From: an uncultured Collinsella sp.
GTDB lineage: Bacteria > Actinomycetota > Coriobacteriia > Coriobacteriales > Coriobacteriaceae
Direction of reading: 5' to 3'
DNA: 64,000 nucleotides
Assembly (NCBI GenBank): GCA_959600835.1
Contig: CAUGNQ010000002.1
Location: forward strand, 1 to 64,000
In this document: one piece after another, positions 24,449 to 32,228 of the stretch
Position numbering within the stretch: position 1 is the first letter of the stretch
Layout: each line of letters begins with the position of its first letter
Translations under genes and position numbers: made by a program
Notes under the pieces: generated by a model
The model's database searches: none
What the model was told of the DNA's origin: nothing
The model's input: the letters and a program-made list of their open reading frames with translations, nothing else

Positions 24449-26224
24449 CTAAAGGGAGAGTTGCTCGCTTACGAAGGCGAGAGACTTGTCGCCGTTCTGG
24501 GAGAGCTCGATGTACTGCTTACCGCGGCAGGCGACGCACTTGTTGCCCACACGCTCGCAGTCTTTCTGCAGGTCGGCCAGGTAGCTGGCGGCCTGCGGGG
24601 CCAGGACGACCAGGTCAAAGTCGGGGAGCATGTCGACGTGGTTGCCATAGGCCTCGGCAGCGGTCTCCAGATTGATGCCGCGCTCCTTGGCAGCCTTGGC
24701 CAGCGCGTTGGCGAGCAGACCCGAGGTTCCGCCACCCTGGCAGAGCACGAGCACGCGCTTGCCGTTGAGGTCGCTGGCGGTCGTTGCCTCGGCAGCGGGT
24801 GCTGCGGAAGCGGCAGGGGCGTCGGCCTTCACGGCCTCGGCAGCGGCGCCGGCGGCAACGCTCTTGGCATCGGCCTTGCCCTGGAAGGCGTCGTTGAGCT
24901 TGGCGGCCTTCTCGGCGTTCTTGGCGGCGAGCTCCTCCTGGGAGATCTCGGCCTCCTCGGCGCACTTCTGGGCGTCATAGGCACGGAAGAACGGATAGTA
25001 CAGGACAAAGTCGACGACCAGGATAAGGGCGAGCATCACAAAGGCGAGCGGCTGGAAGCCCAGGCCCATGATGGTACCGATGGGGCCGGGGACGGTCCAA
25101 GGCAGGGTGTACATAAAGCCGTTCATGCCCAAGAAGTCGATAAAGATCTTGAGGATCCAGATGTTGGCGATCGGAGCAAAGACAAACGGGACAAAGAAGA
25201 CGGGGTTGAGCACGATGGGTGCGGCGAACAGCAGCGGCTCGTTGACGGCAAAGCACACGGGGACGATGGCGGCCTTACCGACGGCGCGCATCTCCTGAGA
25301 CTTGGCCAGGAAGCAGAACATAAAGACCAGGACGAGCGTGGCGCCGGTGCCGCCCATGCAGACGACGAAGTACTGGGCACCCTGGGTCAGGACAGCGGAA
25401 GCGTGCTGGCCGGCCTGGAACGCAGCCAGGTTGTCGGTCATGTTGGCAACGAGAGCGGCGGCGATGGCGGGCTCGACGATCGAAGGGCCGTGGACGCCCA
25501 CGAACCAGAAGAGGCTCATGGCGCCGTAGATTACAGCGAGGCCGATGTAGCCGTCGGCAGCGGTGAACAGGGGCTGGAACACCTGGATGACGCCCTGGGC
25601 AAAGCAGAAGCCAAAGGCAGCGCGGAAGACGATGTCAAAGACCCAAAAGACGGTGATGCAGACGGAGAAGGGGATGATGTCCTTAAAGGTCTGCGAGATG
25701 TTGGGCGGAACCTGCTCGGGCATCTTGACGGTGATGTTGCGCTTAATGAAGAACTTGTAGATGATGCCGGTTACAAACGCAGCGATAAAGGCGGTCAGCA
25801 GGCCTTTGGAACCAAGGTAGGTGGTGTTGAAGCCGCTGGCGGCGTCCGTGGCGATGGTATCGCTCGAAAGGAGCAGGAAGCCGATGATGGCCGCGCACAT
25901 GCACGAGATAAAGTTGATCTGGTTGTTCTTGGGCAGGTCGCGGTTCTGGGCGTCGGCGAAGTGCTTGGCCGTGGTGGCGGCACAGGCGATGGCCAGGATG
26001 CCCATGGAGTAGTTGTAGCACTTCCACAGGGCGTTGTTGATGTCATCGGGCCAGTAGAAACCCCAGATGTTGGGGACCGAGGCTACCAGACAGAAGATGG
26101 ACGAGAAGATGATGATGGGGATGACGGAGATAAAGCCGTCGCGGATCGCCTTGAGGTACTTGTTGCGGGCGATCGCGTTGAAAAAGGGCTGGCCCTTTTC
26201 GATGATGGCGATGAGTTGCTCCAT
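24449..26224 (-). CDS. lacE: PTS lactose-family EIICB permease, copy 2
   Basis: A 591-residue fusion. The IIC part has FVGVHGPSIVEPAI, CMGGTGATLVLVF and CFAVNEPLLFAAPIVLNP. An Ala-rich linker (about 430-480) precedes the IIB domain with Cys495 in VLVLCQGGGTSGLL. Organisation and length match copy 1, but the sequences differ through most of the channel, which suggests a different beta-galactoside or beta-glucoside substrate (inference). TTAGGAGCA precedes the ATG. It is transcribed toward lacG2 and divergently from LacI-2. It also depends on a separate IIA. Confidence 0.92.
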   Translation of the reverse strand: MEQLIAIIEKGQPFFNAIARNKYLKAIRDGFISVIPIIIFSSIFCLVASVPNIWGFYWPDDINNALWKCYNYSMGILAIACAATTAKHFADAQNRDLPKNNQINFISCMCAAIIGFLLLSSDTIATDAASGFNTTYLGSKGLLTAFIAAFVTGIIYKFFIKRNITVKMPEQVPPNISQTFKDIIPFSVCITVFWVFDIVFRAAFGFCFAQGVIQVFQPLFTAADGYIGLAVIYGAMSLFWFVGVHGPSIVEPAIAAALVANMTDNLAAFQAGQHASAVLTQGAQYFVVCMGGTGATLVLVFMFCFLAKSQEMRAVGKAAIVPVCFAVNEPLLFAAPIVLNPVFFVPFVFAPIANIWILKIFIDFLGMNGFMYTLPWTVPGPIGTIMGLGFQPLAFVMLALILVVDFVLYYPFFRAYDAQKCAEEAEISQEELAAKNAEKAAKLNDAFQGKADAKSVAAGAAAEAVKADAPAASAAPAAEATTASDLNGKRVLVLCQGGGTSGLLANALAKAAKERGINLETAAEAYGNHVDMLPDFDLVVLAPQAASYLADLQKDCERVGNKCVACRGKQYIELSQNGDKSLAFVSEQLSL

Positions 26225-26580
26225 ACAATGCTCCTAAGAGTCGGTGGGTTAGCAACGATGGTAGCTTTTGGCGTTCGGTTGCCAAAATGTTGACGTTGCC
26301 ATTTTGCGACACAAAAAAAAGACGCGAACCGGTGGTTCCTATGCCTGCGAACCATCGATTCCTTACGCGTGAACGTTTGAGCCGCCCGGTGGCTCTGTGT
26401 TTGCGCAATGGCAACGTTAACATTTGGGCGACAAAAGCCGTTCGGGGAAGCGGGATTGTCGGTGAACGGTAGGTTTTGGGTGGTAAGCGTATTGCGGGGA
26501 GGCGTTGGATATACTTGAAGGCGTTCATTTGACTGCGTAGGGTGCCGCCAATGGCATCGTTGACATAGAAAGATCGACCT
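26225..26580. promoter_or_regulatory. lacE2 / LacI-2 divergent control region
   Basis: Two oppositely oriented copies of one 16-bp operator are visible: ATGTTGACGTTGCCAT (26287-26302) and ATGGCAACGTTAACAT (26408-26423). TTTTGGC ... GCCAAAA forms another inverted pair just before the first. CGGTGAACGGT (26460-26470) is one copy of the recurrent motif. There is no gene. Confidence 0.75.
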
Positions 26581-27585
26581 ATGGCCGCTGTTAAAAAATC
26601 GGTTTCCGTTAAGGACGTGGCGCGTCTCGCGGGCGTCTCGGAGCAGACGGTCTCGCGCACCGTGCACGATTCGCCCAGCGTGCGCCCCGAGACCAAGGAG
26701 CGCGTGCGTGCCGCCATGCGCGAGCTGGGGTATCGTCCCAATTTTGCCGGTCGATCGCTGCGCCGCGGCAAGTTTAAGACCGTCGGCGTCGCCATGTTCA
26801 ACATTACCGGCACCGGCAACCTCGACCGCATGGAGGGCTTTGCCGCCGCGGCCGACAAACACGGCTATGCCATTACCCTCACTAAAGTAGATGGACACCC
26901 CTATACCCTCGAGAGCGCATCGTCGCGCATGAGCGCACTGCCGGTGGATGGCATGGTTGTGATCATGAATCGCATGCCGGCGGATTTTGGCACCTTCGAG
27001 CCACTGCCCGGCATGCAGACGGTGCTCGTTACCATGCTGGAGCACCCGCTCTGTTCAACGGTCGATAACGACCAGTTCGATTGCTCGCGCCAGGTGGTCG
27101 AGTACTTGTTGGAGCAGGGGCACAAGACCGTGCACTTTATCTCATGTCCCGAGCGCTCGCTTTCGGGCATGCAGCGCGAGGAGGGCTGGCGCGAGACATT
27201 GCGTGCGCATGGTATTGAGCCGCCGCGACTCGTCCGTGGCGATTGGACGGCACAGAGCGGGTATGCTGCCGGTCAGGCTCTGGCGGACGATCCGACCTGT
27301 ACGGCCATTTATGCTTCCAACGATGCCATGGCCTACGGCTGCATTCGCGGGCTCGAGTCGTGCGGAAGGCGCGTGCCCGAGGACGTGAGCGTGGTGGGTG
27401 TTGACGATAGTTTGGGCGATATCGTGCCCGATCGTCGCCTGACTACGGTGCGCTTTGACAACAAGCGCGTCGGCATGTGGGCTGTCGACAAGATTGCCGG
27501 CGCCGAGGGGGGTGCGTCTGGCGTGGAACACATGCTGATCCCCGGTATGCTCGTAGAGGGCGATACGGTGCGCGATTTGCGTTAG
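26581..27585 (+). CDS. LacI-family regulator 2
   Basis: A 334-residue protein. VSVKDVARLAGVSEQTVSRTVHDSPSV is the helix-turn-helix, RSLRRGKFKTVGV the hinge, and RGDWTAQSGYAAGQALAD plus VSVVGVDDSLGDIVP belong to the sugar-binding domain. The ribosome binding site is poor (AAAGATC). It faces away from lacE2 across 356 bp containing two matching operators, so it probably represses lacE2-lacG2. It is clearly related to LacI-1 and LacI-3 in the window. Confidence 0.9.
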   Translation: MAAVKKSVSVKDVARLAGVSEQTVSRTVHDSPSVRPETKERVRAAMRELGYRPNFAGRSLRRGKFKTVGVAMFNITGTGNLDRMEGFAAAADKHGYAITLTKVDGHPYTLESASSRMSALPVDGMVVIMNRMPADFGTFEPLPGMQTVLVTMLEHPLCSTVDNDQFDCSRQVVEYLLEQGHKTVHFISCPERSLSGMQREEGWRETLRAHGIEPPRLVRGDWTAQSGYAAGQALADDPTCTAIYASNDAMAYGCIRGLESCGRRVPEDVSVVGVDDSLGDIVPDRRLTTVRFDNKRVGMWAVDKIAGAEGGASGVEHMLIPGMLVEGDTVRDLR

Positions 27586-27799
27586 GGTGCGGTCCTGTTT
27601 GGGTTGCCGCTAACTGTGTTCGATATTGTTCGTATTGGTTTAAAAACCGTTCACGGGCGAAAATTGACCGTTCATAGCTTGAAACTACGTTTTGCGCTGT
27701 TCTTTTTTGTTTGAATGTTATTGTCTCTGTCATACACAGCGCAGCGCGTATGCCCGGACGCGATGCTCTCCATTGGTTCATATGTGAAAGGAACGCAAT
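27586..27799 (+). promoter_or_regulatory. lacF control region
   Basis: ACCGTTCACGG (27646-27656) with a partial second copy ACCGTTCA (27667-27674) belongs to the recurrent ACCGTnnACGGT family. TGTTTGAATG (27708-27717) is the DeoR-type motif shared with the 16010 and lacA promoters. Confidence 0.55.
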
Positions 27800-28138
27800 A
27801 TGGCAACCAAAGAAGAAATCTCGATGGTTGGATTCGAGATCGTCGCATACGCGGGTGACGCCCAGACCGATCTGCTTGCAGCGCTCGATGCTGCTCGCGA
27901 GGGTGACTTTGAGAAGGCCGAACAGCTGCACAAGGATGCCAGCGATGCGCTCATCGGCGCCCACGACACGCAGACCAAGCTGCTTTCGCAGGAGGCCGGC
28001 GGCGGCGAGATGGAGATGACCTTCATCATGGCTCACGCTCAGGATACTCTCATGACCACTATGATCCTGGAGAAGCAGACCCGCTTTACCATCGATGCCT
28101 ACAAGCGCATCGCCGAGCTCGAGGCCAAGCTCGCCTAA
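27800..28138 (+). CDS. lacF: PTS lactose-family EIIA component
   Basis: A 112-residue all-helical trimeric-type IIA. MAHAQDTLM holds the phosphorylated His79 and the Asp82 that binds the trimer's metal, and GFEIVAYAGDAQTDLL is the N-terminal helix signature. It passes phosphate from HPr to the IIB domain of LacE. It is the only LacF in the window and is not in an operon with either lacE, so it probably serves both permeases (inference). GAAAGGAA precedes the ATG; a terminator follows. Confidence 0.93.
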   Translation: MATKEEISMVGFEIVAYAGDAQTDLLAALDAAREGDFEKAEQLHKDASDALIGAHDTQTKLLSQEAGGGEMEMTFIMAHAQDTLMTTMILEKQTRFTIDAYKRIAELEAKLA

Positions 28139-28170
28139 CGAGCCCTCACAACCAAGTCCCCTTCCAAAAG

Positions 28171-28197
28171 CCCTGTCGCTACCCGCGGCAGGGTTTT
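28171..28197 (+). terminator. Terminator after lacF
   Basis: CCCTGTCGC-TACCC-GCGGCAGGG (one G-T pair) is followed by TTTTCTGTTT. Confidence 0.8.
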
Positions 28198-28264
28198 CTG
28201 TTTACCCGGCACTTGGGGACGTTCCTTATCTGCCGGCAGTTTGGGACACTCCTGTCATGCATTT

Positions 28265-28296
28265 GATCCTTTGAGGACGGAAGAAACCGGGTCATT
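28265..28296 (+). repeat. GGACGGAGGAAA repeat, copy B
   Basis: A GATCCTTT-GAGGACGGAAGAAACCGGGTCATT-type copy lies 37 bp before the 152-bp MITE-like copy 2, as copy A lies 37 bp before copy 1. The two repeats therefore travel as one unit here. Confidence 0.7.
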
Positions 28297-28332
28297 AGGT
28301 TTGCTGCGGTGCCGACTCGGTCTGTCGGTTAC

Positions 28333-28484
28333 AAAACTATGCCGGTTTACTACGATGAATCGCATTCTTTCAATTATGGAAAGAACAGCGTTATCAAAGC
28401 CGCAGGTAGAAAGCTTGTCATTTTCTGCTAATAGCAAATGTTGTCGGTCCTATCGGTTTTATCGTAGTAAACCGGCATAGTTTT
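28333..28484. repeat. 152-bp MITE-like element, copy 2
   Basis: The terminal inverted repeats (first 20 bases AAAACTATGCCGGTTTACTA) match perfectly over 24 bp at both ends. Its length equals copy 1 (14491-14642). The interior contains CCGCAGGTAGA in both copies, while the rest has diverged. Confidence 0.88.
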
Positions 28485-28601
28485 GAAATGGCACTATTCG
28501 ACTAGCAGCGTTATGGAGCTTCTGCACGCCCTCCCGTTCGTTTTTTCGCTGGGTGGGTATACTTCCATCCGCAATACAGGCCGGAATGAGGAGGTATCCA
28601 A

Positions 28602-29615
28602 ATGCCGGACAACGGATTGATTCAAAAAAGAGACGCGCACGAGATGGCTCATGGGCGGCCTGTCCAGATAACCGAGCACACGACAGTAACTGAGCTGCAG
28701 CCTAGCCTGTCCGATGTCGTGTGCGCAAACAAAAAGCTGCAGATTGGCTTTATCGTTGCGCTCGTGGTACTGGCGCTGCTGTCGGGCTTTGTAGCTCGTC
28801 CGCATTTCGCCGATACCAAAACATGGGACTCCACCATCGAGGTTATCGACCAAAAGAAGGGCAACGTTTTGGCGCTCACGACCTCGTGCGTGGCGCTGTC
28901 TGCGGGCATTACCGCGCTGCCGGGTGATACGGGAACGCCGGTTGCCGAGCAGCTCGCGCAGCTTTCGGGTAACTTGGGCATCGTGCTTGCCGTGCTCTAC
29001 CTAGAGAAATATTTGCTCACGATTTTGTGGTCGGTTGGCTTGGGCATCTTAATCCCGTTTGCGTTGGTGCTTTTTGCGGTGTCGCTTGGCTTCCACGGGC
29101 GCTGGAGCACGAGCGCCGTCCTGCGCCGTGTGGCGACGCGCGTGTTGGTGGTTGCCGTGATCGGCATGGCGCTTGTGCCCGCGAGCGTATGGGTGTCGCA
29201 GAAGGTCGATGAAACGTATCGAGTGAGCATCGAAGCGGCCGAGCAAAAGGCGGCCGACGCTGCGAGTGCGGCAGATAGCGACGGCTCCAAAGCAAGCAAG
29301 AAAAAAGCCGAGTCCACAGAGTCCAAGAATGTGCTTGAGCAGCTTGCCGACGGCGCCTCGGGTCTCGTCACATCGGTGACCAGCGGTGCAAAGCAGATGA
29401 CCGATGAAATTGTGCAGCAGGTGACCGATCTGATCGAAGGCGTCATCGTGATGATCGTGACCTCGTGTGTTATCCCATTGCTGGTACTCGCGGCGTTTCT
29501 GTGGCTGGGGCACGTGCTGCTGGGGATTGATATTTCCGGCCCGGCGAACTATTTGACGGGCCGCTTTCTGAGCGCTCCGTCCAAGCACGCCAAAAAGGGC
29601 GGACAGTTCGAGTAG
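28602..29615 (+). CDS. Hypothetical membrane protein
   Basis: A 337-residue protein of unrecognised family. Hydrophobic segments lie at about 46-66, 130-170 (a long stretch, probably two passes), 187-207 and 280-310. Between them, about residues 215-280, is a hydrophilic Ala/Lys/Glu-rich region (AAEQKAADAASAADSDGSKASKKK) that may form a coiled coil. GAGGAGG lies 7 nt before the ATG, and a strong terminator follows, so it is a real monocistronic gene. The N-terminal GLIQKRD resembles the GLIQKKD of the protein at 652, which may be chance. No function can be given. Confidence 0.75.
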   Translation: MPDNGLIQKRDAHEMAHGRPVQITEHTTVTELQPSLSDVVCANKKLQIGFIVALVVLALLSGFVARPHFADTKTWDSTIEVIDQKKGNVLALTTSCVALSAGITALPGDTGTPVAEQLAQLSGNLGIVLAVLYLEKYLLTILWSVGLGILIPFALVLFAVSLGFHGRWSTSAVLRRVATRVLVVAVIGMALVPASVWVSQKVDETYRVSIEAAEQKAADAASAADSDGSKASKKKAESTESKNVLEQLADGASGLVTSVTSGAKQMTDEIVQQVTDLIEGVIVMIVTSCVIPLLVLAAFLWLGHVLLGIDISGPANYLTGRFLSAPSKHAKKGGQFE

Positions 29616-29652
29616 CTAAAACAGTTGTATATACCGGGACATACCGCCGAAG

Positions 29653-29688
29653 GGGCGGCCGAGACACGTTCTCGGCCGCCCTTTTGTT
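29653..29688 (+). terminator. Rho-independent terminator
   Basis: GGGCGGCCGAG-ACACGTT-CTCGGCCGCCC is followed by TTTTGTTTG. Confidence 0.93.
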
Positions 29689-29923
29689 TGTTGAACACAT
29701 GGTCGCTGCGTCCGCGCCGGGCTCAAACGGTGGGCAATCAACCGTGAACGGTATTTGTTCAAAAAAGAACAAAGATAAACAAATAGTTGTTGCAGTTACT
29801 GTTCGAATGTGTTCAAATAAACATGAACAGTGAAGAACCGCACATTCAGATGCCCGGACCTGAACGCGATTCAACACTTCCAAACAGAAACTACGCACCT
29901 GCGTATCTCTCAAGGAGGATGTC
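29689..29923 (+). promoter_or_regulatory. lacAB control region
   Basis: Several palindromes are visible: ACCGTGAACGGT (29741-29752, perfect copy of the recurrent motif), TTGTTC-N6-GAACAA (29755-29772), TGTTCGAATG (29800-29809, DeoR-type) and TGTTCA-N8-TGAACA (29810-29829). AAGGAGG sits 8 nt before the lacA ATG. Dense operator packing suggests joint control by a DeoR regulator and a global factor. Confidence 0.6.
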
Positions 29924-30352
29924 ATGAGAGTTGTAATCGCTTCCGATGCCGACGGTATGTCGATGAAGGAGTCCATCAAGGAGATGCTCATCGCCGACGG
30001 TCACGAGGTCGTCGACTATTCCGAGACCCCTGCCGCGGACTTTGTCGATTCCGCGACCGCCGTTGCCAAGGACCTGCTGGAGCACAAGGATTCCCAGGGC
30101 TTCGCATTCGATAAGTACGGTGTCGGCTCCTATATGGCCGCCGTCAAGATCAAGGGCATGGTCGTCGCCAACATTTCCGACGAGCGTTCCGCTTACATGA
30201 CCCGCGAGCACAACGGCTCGCGCATGGTCACCATGGGCCCGGGCGTTGTGGGCACCGAGGTCGCAAAGAAGATCGCCCGCGAGTTCCTGCGCGCCCAGTA
30301 TGCTGGCGGCCGTCACCAGATCCGTGTCGACATGCTCAACAAGATGGCCTAA
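29924..30352 (+). CDS. lacA: Galactose-6-phosphate isomerase subunit LacA
   Basis: A 142-residue RpiB/LacAB-family protein. AFDKYGVGSYMAAVKIKGMVVANISDERSAYMTREHNGSRMVTMG closely matches LacA. LacA and LacB form the heteromer that converts galactose-6-phosphate to tagatose-6-phosphate, the first step of the tagatose-6-phosphate pathway after LacG. LacA lacks the catalytic Cys of RpiB, consistent with needing LacB. It is followed by lacB after 63 nt. Confidence 0.93.
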   Translation: MRVVIASDADGMSMKESIKEMLIADGHEVVDYSETPAADFVDSATAVAKDLLEHKDSQGFAFDKYGVGSYMAAVKIKGMVVANISDERSAYMTREHNGSRMVTMGPGVVGTEVAKKIAREFLRAQYAGGRHQIRVDMLNKMA

Positions 30353-30415
30353 CGAGAGCCACCGAGAACTCGAACTTCTACCTCAACTTGTGAATTCAGA
30401 CGAAAGGACGTTCTG

Positions 30416-30940
30416 ATGAAGAAGACCATCGCAATCGGTTGCGACCATATCGTTACGGACGAGAAGATCTATCTGGCCGACCGCCTGGAGCAGGCTGGCT
30501 ACAAGGTGCTCGACTGCGGCACCTACAGCCACACCCGTACGCACTACCCCATCTACGGCAAGGCCGTGGGCGAGGCTGTTGCCAGCGGCAAGGCTGACTT
30601 TGGCGTGGCCCTGTGCGGCACCGGCATCGGCATCACCAACGCCGTCAACAAGGTTCCCGGCGCCCGCTGCGCCCTGGTTCGCGACATGACCTCTGCCCTG
30701 TATGCCCGTCGCGAGCTCAACGCCAACATCGTGGGCTTTGGCGGCAAGATCACCGGCGAGTTCCTGATGGCCGACATCATGCTTGCCTTCCTGGAGGAGC
30801 CCTACGACAAGACTCCCGAGCACGATGCCTTGATCGCCAAGATCGATGCCTGCAATAAGGCCGACGCCGAGGCTCAGGCCGACCCGCACTTCTTTGACGA
30901 GTTCCTGGAGAAGTGGGACCGCGGCGAATACCACGACTAA
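30416..30940 (+). CDS. lacB: Galactose-6-phosphate isomerase subunit LacB
   Basis: A 174-residue RpiB-family protein. [51 protein letters not shown] and [26 protein letters not shown] carry the catalytic Cys and the GTGxG anion loop. It works with LacA. GACGAAAGGAC precedes the ATG. The structured RNA element begins 10 nt after its stop and lacX2-lacC2 follow on the same strand, so the four genes probably form one transcript. Confidence 0.95.
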   Translation: MKKTIAIGCDHIVTDEKIYLADRLEQAGYKVLDCGTYSHTRTHYPIYGKAVGEAVASGKADFGVALCGTGIGITNAVNKVPGARCALVRDMTSALYARRELNANIVGFGGKITGEFLMADIMLAFLEEPYDKTPEHDALIAKIDACNKADAEAQADPHFFDEFLEKWDRGEYHD

Positions 30941-30949
30941 GGAGGTTCC

Positions 30950-31068
30950 GGCGTTCTACCGAACGCCAGACCAGTCGACGCTGCGAAGCCATCTGGCGGG
31001 CAATCTGCCGTTCAGCTTCGGCGGCATGACCAGAAGGTCAATGCCGCCTCGCTTCACAGTACCTTGCC
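30950..31068 (+). ncRNA. Intercistronic structured RNA element, copy 2 (lacB-lacX2)
   Basis: P0 GGCGTTC-TACC-GAACGCC; P1 CCAGA / TCTGG around CGACGCTGCG; P2 GGCAA / TTGCC enclosing P3 GGCGGCATGACC-AGAA-GGTCAATGCCGCC. Relative to copy 1 the stem sequences change while pairing is kept (for example GGCGGCA/TGCCGCC versus GGCGGCG/CGCCGCC), and the loop CGACGCTGCG is identical. Confidence 0.65.
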
Positions 31069-31293
31069 TCACCAGCTGGCTTCTCGCTGACGTTGAAGCG
31101 AACTGCGAGGTCTTCTGGCAAGCGAACTGCTTCGATAACACTTTTGCTTGCTGAGCTTGTGTGCTTCGTTTTGGCGATACCCGGCATTCTGCAGCTTATC
31201 AATTGACGGCTCGCGTTTCTGTGAGGGGGCGCGGGCCGGTTTTCTATCAGCCCTATTGACTTGGCGGGCTGGCGTACGAAAGGGAAGGCTCCT
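31069..31293 (+). other. Spacer between the RNA element and lacX2
   Basis: No gene is seen. AGGAAGGC-type sequence before 31294 supplies the lacX2 ribosome binding site. The stretch contains further short inverted repeats (CTTGC ... GCAAG) of uncertain meaning. Confidence 0.4.
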
Positions 31294-32175
31294 ATGGAGT
31301 TTGTTCTTAATAACGGTTCTGTTCGCGTGGCACTGAGCACGGCGGGCGGATCGTTCACTTCTATTGCGGCCAACGGTCGTGAGTACCTGTGGCAGGGTGA
31401 CCCGGCGGTCTGGTCGGGCCAGGCACCTATTTGCTTCCCGATCTGCGGCGGCCTTCGTGACGGTCGCGCGATGACTATGAGCGGCCGCGAGGTTAAGCTC
31501 GCCCGCCACGGCTTTGCGCGCAAACAGGAGTGGAAGCTCGAGGAGCAGAGCGACAACATGGTTGCGCTGAGCCTAAGCTCTGCCGACCATGCCGAGCTGC
31601 TCGAGCAGTACCCGTATCCGTTTAAGATCGTTGCTCGTTACACGATCGATTCGGAAAAGGTGGCCGTGTCGTACGAGGTGACCAATGAGGGCACCGAGGA
31701 CATGCCGTTCTTTGTGGGCGGTCATCCCGGCTTTAAGTGCCCGCTCGACGAGGGCGAGTCCTATGACGATTATGAGCTTCGTTTTGAGCAGCGTGAGGCC
31801 ACTGAGCTCTGTACCGCCGTTCCCTCGACGGGCCTGATTGATGTTGAGCATTGCAGTAAGAACCCCATGATCGGCCAGAACCTGCCGCTTACCCACGAAC
31901 TCTTCGACTTCGCGGAGACCATCTTCGACGTGCTCGAGAGCCGCGTGGTTACGCTGACCAAGAAAACCGAGGACAAGGGCGTGCGCCTGACGTTCCCCGA
32001 TATGCCGTACCTGATTGTGTGGAGCAAGCCCGAGGGCGACTTTGTGGCAGTTGAGCCGTGGGGTGGTCTGTCCACCTGCTCCGACGAGGACGATATTCTG
32101 GAGCACAAGCGTGGCTGCCTGGTGGCCAAGCCGGGGGAGACCGTCACCCGCGGCTTTGAGATCGAGATCCTTTAA
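31294..32175 (+). CDS. lacX: LacX-like aldose 1-epimerase family protein, copy 2
   Basis: A 293-residue protein, the same length as copy 1 (10953) and alike through nearly all of it: LSTAGGSFTSIAANGREYLWQ, KLARHGFARKQEWKL, FFVGGHPGFKCPLDEGES and FVAVEPWGGLSTCSDEDD (given as separate blocks). The start at 31294 follows GGGAAGGCT. Here it stands behind lacAB, the classical place of lacX in tagatose-6-phosphate operons. It is expected to act as a mutarotase on a phosphorylated galactose or tagatose, though its exact substrate is not established. Confidence 0.88.
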   Translation: MEFVLNNGSVRVALSTAGGSFTSIAANGREYLWQGDPAVWSGQAPICFPICGGLRDGRAMTMSGREVKLARHGFARKQEWKLEEQSDNMVALSLSSADHAELLEQYPYPFKIVARYTIDSEKVAVSYEVTNEGTEDMPFFVGGHPGFKCPLDEGESYDDYELRFEQREATELCTAVPSTGLIDVEHCSKNPMIGQNLPLTHELFDFAETIFDVLESRVVTLTKKTEDKGVRLTFPDMPYLIVWSKPEGDFVAVEPWGGLSTCSDEDDILEHKRGCLVAKPGETVTRGFEIEIL

Positions 32176-32228
32176 CGAGCTATCGTATGTTTGGGGCGGG
32201 TCATGCCGCCTCGGAACAGGAGTTCAAT

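Noticed and set aside
22729..26293. Long plus-strand frames (514 and 610 codons) opposite lacG2 and lacE2
   Set aside because: Same antisense artefact; no ribosome binding sites or recognisable domains.
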